From: CAYVFC01 sp964450715
GTDB taxonomy: Bacteria; Myxococcota_A; Polyangia; Polyangiales; JAFGIB01
Length of the DNA: 64,000 nucleotides
Direction of reading: 5' to 3'
NCBI GenBank assembly: GCA_964450715.1
Contig: CAYVFC010000008.1
Span: 1 to 64,000 of the forward strand
Shown here: piece by piece, positions 24,941 to 32,924 of the stretch
Layout: each line of letters opens with the position of its first letter
Position numbering within the stretch: position 1 is the stretch's first letter
Notes under the pieces: model-generated
The model's database searches: none
The model's input: only the letters and a program-made list of their open reading frames with translations
What the model was told of the DNA's origin: nothing
Program-made: the position numbers and the translations under genes

Positions 24941-26253
24941 AGCTCGAGCCCACCGGTAACATGGAGCTGCAGTGGCTCGACGGGGAGCTGTATTTCTGCG
25001 GCGCCCCGGTCGCGCAGCTGGCCGAACGGACGGGCACGCCCGCCTTCATCTTCTCGGAGTCGCGGCTGCGGAGCAACTTCCGCCAGCTCGCGGAGGCCTT
25101 CCGCCCCGCGCCGCCCTTCAACCTGAAGGTGGCCTACTCGGTCAAGTCCGGGTGGGAGCCGAAGCTGCTGCGGATCATCGCCGGATTGGGCGCGGGCGCC
25201 GAGGTGGCCTGTGAGCACGAGCTGGACTTCGCGCTCAAGGCCGGCTTCTCTTCCCCCGATATCTTCCTGGACGGTCCGGTTCACACCCGGGAGGTGCTCG
25301 TGCGCGCGGCCGGCAAGGGAGTGCGGTTCGTCAAGGCGGACTCGCTCGATCAGCTTTACCAGCTGGCCGAGGTCGCGCGCGCCGTCGGCGAGCTGGGCGT
25401 CTGCCTTCGTATCCAGAATTCTCGTATTCTCTGGCTGACCAAGCCGGCCGAGGTATTCGGCCGGCGATTCGGGTTGGCGCCCGAGGAGCTGCGCTCCGCG
25501 CTGGCGTTCATCGCCAGCGAGAGGGCGCTCCGATTCAGAGGGCTGGCCGTGCACATCGGCTCCCAGGTCACCGGGACCCGAGATCACGCCCGCTCGCTCT
25601 CCGCCCTGTCCAGCGCCTACGCCACCGCCCACCAGATGGGGCTTCAAGGCCAGGAGCTGAACATCGGCGGCGGCTTCCCCTCGCCGACCCTGGGCCTGGG
25701 CTCGCTCGCGGGCCTGATGCGCCGGACGCTGACCGGGAACAGCGGGAGGGCCCCGGATCTGGACCAGATCGGCAGCGCGGTGGTGGAAGCGCTGGCCCGC
25801 ACTCCGTTCCCGCCGAGTGTGACGGAGCTGGTGCTGGAGCCGGGGCGCGCGATCGTGGGAAGCGCGGCCATCCTGCTCACCAGGGTAGCGACGGCCAAGA
25901 AGCGGTGGTTGCTGCTCGATGCCAGCAGCAACTTCGTGGGTGAGTCGCTTCTCTTCGCCGCCAGGCGTTTTCTGCCCGCCCGGCCCCGGAGCGGCCTACC
26001 CTGGAAGCGGATCAACCTGGCCGGCCAGACCTTGAACACCGGGGACCTGCTCGCCATCGGCGAAAGGCTCCCGCCCTGCACGCGCGGGGACGTGCTGGTC
26101 ATGATGGATGCCGGAGCCTATACCCTGTCGCGAGCCAACCGCTTCACCACCTTGGTCCCTCCCGCTTTTCTCATGGACGCGCAGCGAAACCTGATCCCCC
26201 TGCGCAAGCGGGAGAGCGCCGGTGACGTCGTCGACGAAGTGGGATCGTGGTAG
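24937..26253 (+). CDS. Fold-III PLP decarboxylase-like protein (LysA/Orn-Arg-DAP family)
   Basis: A 438-residue alanine-racemase-fold protein. The PLP lysine is K70 in NLKVAYSVKSGW, and HIGSQV, LNIGGGFP and LELVLEPGRAIVGSA are the usual phosphate- and pyridoxal-binding motifs. Near the C terminus the family normally has a catalytic cysteine in a GxxCExxD motif; here it reads GQTLNTGDLLA, so the Cys is Leu and the Glu is Asn. DAGAY is retained. The substrate could therefore be unusual, or activity altered. It is translationally coupled to the radical SAM gene upstream (4-bp overlap, ribosome site GGGAGGCG). Confidence 0.88.
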   Translation: MKLEPTGNMELQWLDGELYFCGAPVAQLAERTGTPAFIFSESRLRSNFRQLAEAFRPAPPFNLKVAYSVKSGWEPKLLRIIAGLGAGAEVACEHELDFALKAGFSSPDIFLDGPVHTREVLVRAAGKGVRFVKADSLDQLYQLAEVARAVGELGVCLRIQNSRILWLTKPAEVFGRRFGLAPEELRSALAFIASERALRFRGLAVHIGSQVTGTRDHARSLSALSSAYATAHQMGLQGQELNIGGGFPSPTLGLGSLAGLMRRTLTGNSGRAPDLDQIGSAVVEALARTPFPPSVTELVLEPGRAIVGSAAILLTRVATAKKRWLLLDASSNFVGESLLFAARRFLPARPRSGLPWKRINLAGQTLNTGDLLAIGERLPPCTRGDVLVMMDAGAYTLSRANRFTTLVPPAFLMDAQRNLIPLRKRESAGDVVDEVGSW

Positions 26254-26285
26254 GAGGGGGCCCGGGAAAGCCGGAAAGCGCATCG

Positions 26286-27749
26286 ATGAACCGCTTGCGA
26301 AGAATCCTGCTGCTCCGGACCAATCCCTGGAGGCCGTACTACACGGCCGCTCCACCCCTGGGTTGCATGATGCTGGCCAGCGCCGTGCGCAAGTGGTTCG
26401 ATCCCCGGATCGATATTAAGCTGATCGACATGTGCGCCGAGGGCAAGTCGTCGGCAGACGTGGCCGACGTGTTACTGGAGTTCGATCCCGACCTGATCGG
26501 GTTCAGCACGCTTTCTCTCGAGCACGTCGATCTGATCGATCTACTCGACAAGTGCAGGGCGTGGAACCCCGAGCGTCCGATCGTGGTGGGAGGCCCTCAC
26601 GCGACCATGTTCGGCGACCTGCTGGTCGAGGATCCGAGGCTGGATTTCATCGTCCGGGGTGAGGGGGAGCACACCTTCGTCGAGTTGCTACAGGTACTGA
26701 GAGACGGCGGCGACCTGCGGTCGGTAAAGGGGCTGCTGTTCAAGCAGGACGGCGAAACGGTCGACACCGGCGCGCGGCCGTTCGAGAGCGACCTGGACCG
26801 CCTTCCCTTTCCCGCCTGGGATCTGATCGATCTGCGCGCGTTTCACACCCGCGCCACCAACATGAACGGGTACCTGGCGGCCACGCCCTACATGCCGGTC
26901 ATGTCCTCTCGCGCCTGTCCCTACCGCTGCGTTTACTGCCACCGGATCTTCGGCACCAGGTTCCGTCAACGCTCGGTCGACAACTTCCTGCAGGAGCTTC
27001 ACCTGCTGCGCGATCGCCACGGGGTGCGCGAGATCCACATCTTTGACGATTGCTTCAACCTAAACCGATCCCGGGCCATCGAGATATGCGAGAAGATGGT
27101 GAGCAGCGGGCTGGATCTCAAGATGTGCTTCCCCAACGGTGTCAGGGGGGACCTGATGGACGAGGAGCTAGTCCGCGCCTTCAAGGCGGCCGGCGCCTAC
27201 ATGATCACCTACGCGGTCGAGAGCGTGAACGAACGGATTCAGAAGCTGATCCAGAAGAACCTGGACCTGGAAAAGACGGTCGCGGCCATCGAGGCCACCG
27301 ACAGGCTGGGGGTAGTCCCGGCCGGCTTCTTCGTGCTCGGCTTTCCGTCCGAAACGCCCGAGGAGATCGAGAACACCGTCCGGTTCGCCTGCGAATCCCC
27401 GATCCTGAAGGCGTACTTTTTCACCGCAGTCGCCTTCGGCCGCACCGAGCTCTTCGAGCTGGTAAAAAGCTGCTACCCCGACCTGCAACTCGAAGAGGCC
27501 GACATCCTGGGCAACGCGTCCTACTACTCGCCCGTGCCCTTCTACGCCGCCGCCACCGGCGTCGATCTGCGCGCCATCCAGCGCCGCGCCTATCGCAGGT
27601 TCTACTTCGACCCCCGGCGGGTGGCCCGCATCCTCCAGCTCCTGCCCTGGAACCGGCACATCCTTCGGGGCGCTTTTCTAGGGTTTCAGGCCAGCTTCGA
27701 CTTGGTGCGACGAATGAACAGTGTGCGCTCTCGCTCGGCCGCGCGCTGA
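26286..27749 (+). CDS. B12-binding-type radical SAM protein 2
   Basis: A 487-residue protein with the same architecture as its neighbour. The cobalamin-binding-like domain shows APPLGCMMLASAV, PDLIGFSTLSLEH, VVGGPHATMFGD and FIVRGEGEHTFVEL. The iron-sulfur cysteines are C211, C215 and C218 (SRACPYRCVYC), with Ala in place of the usual Gly before the first Cys. VLGFPSETPEEI and a C-terminal AYRRFYFDPRRVARI motif follow. ATG at 26286 is preferred over a GTG 13 codons upstream. It lies 32 bp after the decarboxylase-like gene and is probably co-transcribed. Confidence 0.9.
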   Translation: MNRLRRILLLRTNPWRPYYTAAPPLGCMMLASAVRKWFDPRIDIKLIDMCAEGKSSADVADVLLEFDPDLIGFSTLSLEHVDLIDLLDKCRAWNPERPIVVGGPHATMFGDLLVEDPRLDFIVRGEGEHTFVELLQVLRDGGDLRSVKGLLFKQDGETVDTGARPFESDLDRLPFPAWDLIDLRAFHTRATNMNGYLAATPYMPVMSSRACPYRCVYCHRIFGTRFRQRSVDNFLQELHLLRDRHGVREIHIFDDCFNLNRSRAIEICEKMVSSGLDLKMCFPNGVRGDLMDEELVRAFKAAGAYMITYAVESVNERIQKLIQKNLDLEKTVAAIEATDRLGVVPAGFFVLGFPSETPEEIENTVRFACESPILKAYFFTAVAFGRTELFELVKSCYPDLQLEEADILGNASYYSPVPFYAAATGVDLRAIQRRAYRRFYFDPRRVARILQLLPWNRHILRGAFLGFQASFDLVRRMNSVRSRSAAR

Positions 27750-27849
27750 CTCGAGCCGTCGCCGGGCGGCTGTCGGCGCTCCGGTCGCGAGCAAGCCCGA
27801 GGGCGCCTGTGCTATCTTGAAGTATACCTCGAAGGACAGAATCACCGGA

Positions 27850-28698
27850 ATGCAACCAGGGACCATAGCCGCGCGACAGCCGTCAGGCGAGGTCGCCCCG
27901 AGCGTTTCCCGACGCGTGGCCGAACGCCGGTCCCAGAAAGCCCACTGGGACAGGCTGGCCGAGCGCATGCGTGACCTGCACGACTCGGCTTCCACCCGTT
28001 ACTACCGGAAACGCGAGATCGCGCTTATCCGCAGCGCCTTCGGGGACCTGCGGGGTAAGCGCGTGCTCAAGCTCGACCTGTGGAACGAGGCGTTCAACAC
28101 GCGTATCCTGCACTGGATCCGCCAACAGGAGGCCGAGGCCTGGGGCATCGACGTCAGCTCGGTGGTCGTCGAGCGGGCGGAAGAGCTGGCCCGCTCCTGC
28201 GGCCTCAACCTTCGCCTGGTCAACGGCGACATCCGCGAGCTGCCCTTTCCCGACGGGGCATTCGACCACGTTTACACCATGGGAACCATCGAGCACGTGC
28301 CCGAGTACCGTCAGGCCCTGCGCGAGGTCCATCGCGTCCTGCGAAAGGGCGGCAGCGCCATCATCGGCGTGCCGTACAAGTGGGATCCGATGTTGCGGCC
28401 CGCCTTCGTCTACCTGATGGATCTTCTCGGCATGTACCCCTACGCCCCGGAGAAGTCCTTCAGTTCCGCGGAGCTGCGCGACGCCGTGGAGCAGAGCGGT
28501 CTGCGTGTCTGTTACCGCACGGGGATCCTCACGCTCCCCGGTATTCTCCGCATGATCGACCTCTTCCTGCACATCCACGGGATCCCGGCGCACGGCCTCA
28601 TCAGCCCCGTGGTCCAGCCCTTCGAGTGGTTCGAGACGCGCTTCCGCTGGGCAGGGCATCTCGGCTACCTGCTGGTCCAGGTAGCGCGCAAGGAATAG
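27850..28698 (+). CDS. SAM-dependent methyltransferase, atypical motif I
   Basis: A 282-residue class I methyltransferase. The post-motif regions are clear: GIDVSSVVVERAEEL, NGDIRELPFPDGAFDHVYTM, GTIEHVPEYRQALREVHRVL and KGGSAIIGVPYKWDP. The usual glycine-rich SAM loop is replaced by RVLKLDLWNEAFNTRI. ATG at 27850 follows AAGGACAG; an upstream GTG-type start would add an unlikely Arg-rich stretch. It is 100 bp downstream of radical SAM protein 2 and convergent with radical SAM protein 3. The likely substrate is a small molecule or lipid of the same pathway. Confidence 0.85.
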   Translation: MQPGTIAARQPSGEVAPSVSRRVAERRSQKAHWDRLAERMRDLHDSASTRYYRKREIALIRSAFGDLRGKRVLKLDLWNEAFNTRILHWIRQQEAEAWGIDVSSVVVERAEELARSCGLNLRLVNGDIRELPFPDGAFDHVYTMGTIEHVPEYRQALREVHRVLRKGGSAIIGVPYKWDPMLRPAFVYLMDLLGMYPYAPEKSFSSAELRDAVEQSGLRVCYRTGILTLPGILRMIDLFLHIHGIPAHGLISPVVQPFEWFETRFRWAGHLGYLLVQVARKE

Positions 28699-28725
28699 GC
28701 CGAATAGCGACGAAAGACTAGACGA

Positions 28726-30171
28726 TCATCTCATACGGAAACGCCTGCGTAGCAAACCGTTCGAAAAAAGCAACCTAAGGCCCGTCCTTGCTTTGATAAA
28801 AGTATCTTCAATACTCGTTAGTCGTGTTATTGTGCGTAAAACAAATCGCGGCCTGAAGTAGAAATATCCGTAGGCTTTTGCCAGCATCGACAACAATTGT
28901 TCTCTAGTCATCGCTGTAGGCCATGGTCTGAGAACCATATCTGGAACGGGGTTCAAGGCGAACTCCCTGAGGTAGTCTCCGCCGAAGGAGGGGTCTCTCA
29001 CTGCTTCCTCATACACAGGGGTTCCCGGAGCCGGTATCAGCAAGACAAACTGCGCATAATCAGGATCGAGTTTCAGGGAAAACCGCACCGTGTCCATCGC
29101 CTCTTCAGCGGTTTCCCCGGGAAACCCCAGGATAAAATAGGCCAACGTTGATATGCTCGCTTCCCTGGCGAGCCTGAAAGCCTCTACACATGCTTCAAGA
29201 GAAATCCCTTTATTCATCTGGTCGAGAACCCTTCGGCTGGCCGACTCGACGCCGATCTGCATCCTTTGGCATCCCGCTCTAGCCATGACCTGCAACAGGT
29301 CTCCATCGACCTGGTCCGCTCTACAACGACAGGACCAAGGCATTTTTACTTCTCTATCGATAAAGAGCCGACATAACTCGACAATATATTCGCGAGCCAA
29401 CGTGAAGTTGTCGTCATAGAAATCCACCGACCTGTAACCCATGTCCCTACACTCCAGGACTTCATCAACCACTTGCTCGGGGCTTCTCGGCCGGTAGACC
29501 CGGTCGAAATTCTGACAGAAGGCGCAATTGTAAGGACACCCGCGGCTTGCCAGGATAACCGCTGACGGGAAAAACCTGTCGATCGATATCCTGTGTTGGT
29601 TGATATCAAAGTCGGACCTGTCAGGGAAAGGAAAAACGTCGGGGTCTCTTTCAACCGGGCGTGTCCCGTTGTTTACTACTTCTCCGTCCGTTTTATAAGA
29701 TATACCCGGCAGGCCCCGGAGACTGACACCCTTCTCCACTCGCTCGACCAGTTCCAGGAACGTTATTTCGCCTTCTCCCGGTACAACAACATCGAATTCG
29801 CGGTGTGACAGGGTCTCTTCCTGATACATACGGATATGAGGCCCTCCGGCTACAACCAATGAATCGGTAGCCATCTTCTTTGTCGATACCGCTACTCTGT
29901 GTGCATCGTACCAATGCAGGCTTGTTATCGTGATGCCAGTGATATCAGGGCCGAACTCTTTCAACGTTTTTTCGAATTCTGAAAACGAAGGTCTGTTTTT
30001 AACCTGGAAGTTAAAAATTCTAACATCGGCGGTAGAGTGCTTCTCAAGGAAGCTCTTTATGTACATTAAGCCGATAGGAGGCGAAAAAGAGTGCTCCTTC
30101 AATGGGACTTGGTCTATACCCTCGAGTCTGGCCTGATGGGTGTCCGGCGGATTGACGAGAAGAATTCTCAT
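28726..30171 (-). CDS. B12-binding-type radical SAM protein 3
   Basis: A 481-residue protein on the opposite strand to the others. The N-terminal domain shows FSPPIGLMYIKSFLE, DITGITITSLHWYDAHR, VVAGGPHIRMYQEE and VVVPGEGEITFLEL. The cluster cysteines are C212, C216 and C219 (SRGCPYNCAFC), with FYDDNFTL and LGFPGETAEEA. The C terminus has AKAYGYFYFRPRFVLRTI. The gene is noticeably less GC-rich than its neighbours, hinting at a separate origin. ATG at 30171 follows AGGAT; a TTG three codons earlier is possible. Confidence 0.9.
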   Translation of the reverse strand: MRILLVNPPDTHQARLEGIDQVPLKEHSFSPPIGLMYIKSFLEKHSTADVRIFNFQVKNRPSFSEFEKTLKEFGPDITGITITSLHWYDAHRVAVSTKKMATDSLVVAGGPHIRMYQEETLSHREFDVVVPGEGEITFLELVERVEKGVSLRGLPGISYKTDGEVVNNGTRPVERDPDVFPFPDRSDFDINQHRISIDRFFPSAVILASRGCPYNCAFCQNFDRVYRPRSPEQVVDEVLECRDMGYRSVDFYDDNFTLAREYIVELCRLFIDREVKMPWSCRCRADQVDGDLLQVMARAGCQRMQIGVESASRRVLDQMNKGISLEACVEAFRLAREASISTLAYFILGFPGETAEEAMDTVRFSLKLDPDYAQFVLLIPAPGTPVYEEAVRDPSFGGDYLREFALNPVPDMVLRPWPTAMTREQLLSMLAKAYGYFYFRPRFVLRTITRLTSIEDTFIKARTGLRLLFSNGLLRRRFRMR

Positions 30172-30421
30172 ATCCTGCAAGTATCATATCAAACACCATG
30201 CACAAAGCCCACAAGCAATACGGCCGGCGGGAACGGAAATGTCCGAGATGGCGGAAGAGCGGGAAATGCTGCACCGGGACTTCAGTTCGAGGAAGACTCC
30301 CACGCGAAATCGTCGTACCATGAGGAAATCTTCGCCAGGGGAGAGCTGGAACGAATATCGACCAGGCCCTTCGTCATGTACAACCTCCGTTCCCTTCTCA
30401 TACGGCCGCATGTCTTTCTTA
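30172..30421. other. Intergenic stretch, left part
   Basis: About 250 bp upstream of radical SAM protein 3. It must contain that gene's promoter, but I see no clear box pair or gene here. The MITE-like element follows. Confidence 0.5.
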
Positions 30422-30587
30422 CTAGAGCCCATCTCAAAAATGCGGACCGAGTATTTCGGAGCGCGGCGGCCCCGGATGCAAGGAGCGACGACGAGGAATA
30501 GTGGTGCTATTTCGAGGAGGAGCGACGCCGCAGACGGAGCCGCCCCCGCCCGAAAGACGACGGGAGCATTTTTGAGATGGGCTCTAG
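30422..30587. mobile_element. MITE-like element with 22-bp perfect terminal inverted repeats
   Basis: A 166-bp element whose ends, ctagagcccatctcaaaaat plus gc and its exact reverse complement (30566-30587), form perfect 22-bp inverted repeats. The terminal CTAG could be a duplicated target or part of the ends. No internal gene is present. This resembles a non-autonomous derivative of an insertion sequence whose transposase is not in the window. Confidence 0.75.
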
Positions 30588-30696
30588 ACAAACGTTGGAT
30601 TTCTTGCTCGAGCGTCCGCGGTACGCCTTTACCATGCTATTGTATGTGTGGCGAACGAGCACGCGGACCTATCGATAGCGGCCAGGGGAGACCGAA

Positions 30697-32754
30697 TTGA
30701 ATCCGTTTCGACCCGCGAAACGATCCCCCCTGTCGGATCTTCTGCTGCGCGCCGCGTCCATCTCGTGCGCCAACGCTCTGTTCCAGGTAGTGGCACTCCG
30801 GCTGCTGGTGCGAGGGCCGCTTCTGCATGCCCGGCTGGCCGTATCGCTGATGGCGGGACTGGCCTTGCTCTGGCTGGGGCTCGGTGCGGCAGCGGCCCTG
30901 CCCTGCAAACGCTGGGCGCGTTTGGTAGATCCATTTGCAGGCGTTACGACAGCGCTCGCCGGGATCGCCGTCCCCCTGATACTGGGGTTGCCCAGCGCAC
31001 GGTTCGAGGGACCCACCCTTCAATTCTGGCTGAGCTTCGCCTGCATCTCGCTACCTCTTTGCTTGATGGGCGTATCGCTGGGCATCGTCTACCAGTCGGC
31101 GGATACCGGGCAAAAAGGGGTTGCCGGCAAGCTGGTCGCCTCGGGCACCCTGGGCTTCATCTTCGGTTTTGTCTTATCCGGTCCACTTTTGTTGGCGACG
31201 GGCGTCTTTCCCGCCCTGGTGCTCTGCGCGGTATTGCTGGCGCTACCCTCGCGGCCATTACTGGGCGCGGGGACGGTTGCGGTGGCCACCGCGCTGGTCC
31301 TTGTACTCGGGCTGCATCGCGACCTCGAAAGGTTCGCGATACCGAAAGCACATTTCTGGCAGGACGAACTGGCCGCGGAACACGAGCACCTGCTGGGCGG
31401 CTGGTCACCCTACTCGCGGGTGGACTTCTACCGCACCCCTTCGGATTGCCTGGCGGGCGTGTACAACGGTTCCCAGCAGTGGATGAGCTGCCCGCAACCG
31501 GAACAGGATTTCGAAGTACGCCGCGCGCTGTACCCCACCTTCGACGGAGAGGTCCTGCTGATCGGCGCAGGCGGAGGCCAGGGACTGGTGCACATGCAAT
31601 CCGCCAGCCGCGTCGTCGCGGTCGAGCTCGATCCGTTCGTGGTGGGCTCCATGAAGGGGCCGCTGGCTGCCTATAACGCGAGGTCTTACCTGAAACACCG
31701 GGTCGTCGCCGGAGACGGGAGAAGCTACCTGGATGGTACCGGCCGTCGCTTCGACGCCATCGTGTTCGAGGGAACCGACGTCGCCGTTTCCCGGTTGAGC
31801 CACTCGGTCATCTCGTTCGAGAGCACCCTCTTCACCCGAGAGGGCCTGGCTCGTGCCGCGTCGCGGCTAACGAACGACGGCCTTCTGCTCGCCATGCACA
31901 CGCAACAGCTCGCACCCACGGCGCGTTTCCTGCGCGGACTACCCCCCGGTTTTCACGCTCGCGTCTGGGAGGGAGTCACCGTCAGCCCCCTCACCAAGTT
32001 CCCCTTCGTGATGGCGGCCGCATCGCGCTCTCGCCAGGCCCTGGAGCGGGTTTCGCGGGTAGCGGAAGAGCTCCGATACCCGCAGAAACCTCTCGAAGCG
32101 TACGCCGGCTGGACGCCGATAGGCGACGAACGTCCCTTCCTGTACTACACGTCCAGGGACGAGCTTACCCCTCTGTACCTGTTCGCCGGCGCGGCTTTCC
32201 TGGTACTGGTCTCTTTCTTCGCCTGGATCCGCCCGCGTCCTTTGACCGGTTACTTCGCCCTGATCGGTATCGGTTTCATGGTACTGGAGCTGTACCTGCT
32301 CGCCTCTTATCGGTCCGCGCTCGGAGGGTATAGCGATACCTACGCGGCAGTCATGGGGTCGCTCGCCCTCTCCTCCGCCGCCGGCTCCTTGTACTGGGAG
32401 CGAATCGGCAAGAAAGGCGCGGTGATAGCCACGGCTGGCGGGCTCTTCCTAACCGCAGTCTGCACCCGCCTACTGGGCTCGCTGGGCGACCTCGCCGTCC
32501 TGCGCTTGCTCCTTCTCTGCCTGGGCACCGCGCCCGTGGGCTTCGCAGCCGGTCTCTTCATGCCCGCGGGCCTGAGCCGGGCAGCGGGTAGAGGCGCCGC
32601 CTTCCTGGCCGTCGACGCCCTCGGCACGGCGGCGGGTTTCGCCCTCTTCTACTGCCTGGCGCTCGACCTCGGGTTTCCTGCCGCCTTGGCCGTTTCCTGC
32701 CTTTTCTACGGCGGTGCGCTATACTTGTGGCCGACCGGGTTTTCCCGCGCTTGA
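30697..32754 (+). CDS. Membrane-embedded spermidine-synthase-like protein
   Basis: A 685-residue protein with an N-terminal membrane block (about 25-205), a soluble aminopropyltransferase/methyltransferase-like Rossmann domain (about 225-475) and a second membrane block (about 490-680). The soluble domain shows EVLLIGAGGGQGLVHMQSA, VVAVELDPFVV, VVAGDGRSYLDG and DAIVFEG, the SAM/decarboxylated-SAM pocket layout of SpeE. The acidic proton-abstracting position reads EGTDV rather than the usual D-x-x-D. The start is TTG at 30697, supported by AGGGGAG eight bases upstream. Such fusions are common but biochemically uncharacterised. Confidence 0.85.
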   Translation: MNPFRPAKRSPLSDLLLRAASISCANALFQVVALRLLVRGPLLHARLAVSLMAGLALLWLGLGAAAALPCKRWARLVDPFAGVTTALAGIAVPLILGLPSARFEGPTLQFWLSFACISLPLCLMGVSLGIVYQSADTGQKGVAGKLVASGTLGFIFGFVLSGPLLLATGVFPALVLCAVLLALPSRPLLGAGTVAVATALVLVLGLHRDLERFAIPKAHFWQDELAAEHEHLLGGWSPYSRVDFYRTPSDCLAGVYNGSQQWMSCPQPEQDFEVRRALYPTFDGEVLLIGAGGGQGLVHMQSASRVVAVELDPFVVGSMKGPLAAYNARSYLKHRVVAGDGRSYLDGTGRRFDAIVFEGTDVAVSRLSHSVISFESTLFTREGLARAASRLTNDGLLLAMHTQQLAPTARFLRGLPPGFHARVWEGVTVSPLTKFPFVMAAASRSRQALERVSRVAEELRYPQKPLEAYAGWTPIGDERPFLYYTSRDELTPLYLFAGAAFLVLVSFFAWIRPRPLTGYFALIGIGFMVLELYLLASYRSALGGYSDTYAAVMGSLALSSAAGSLYWERIGKKGAVIATAGGLFLTAVCTRLLGSLGDLAVLRLLLLCLGTAPVGFAAGLFMPAGLSRAAGRGAAFLAVDALGTAAGFALFYCLALDLGFPAALAVSCLFYGGALYLWPTGFSRA

Positions 32755-32773
32755 GAGCACGAGGGAGAGGGAC

Positions 32774-32905
32774 GTGCGCGAGGACGTTCCAGACAGCATC
32801 GAGGTGCTGGTAGCTGGCGCCGGGCCTGCGGGCCTGGCGGCCGCCGCCAGGCTAAACCGCGCGGGGGTGCCGGTCCTGCTGGTAGACGCCCGCGAGGGGT
32901 TTTGA
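32774..32905 (+). pseudogene. Truncated FAD-dependent oxidoreductase (geranylgeranyl-reductase-like start)
   Basis: A 43-residue fragment beginning at a GTG behind GAGGGAGAGG and carrying an FAD-binding start, IEVLVAGAGPAGLAAAARL, then VPVLLVDAREGF and a TGA. A real enzyme would have 350-450 residues; the frame runs straight into the end of the UbiA gene on the other strand. It starts 20 bp after the upstream gene, so it was probably the next gene of that operon before a deletion or rearrangement. Confidence 0.7.
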
Positions 32906-32924
32906 AACCACTTCGAGTAGGCAC

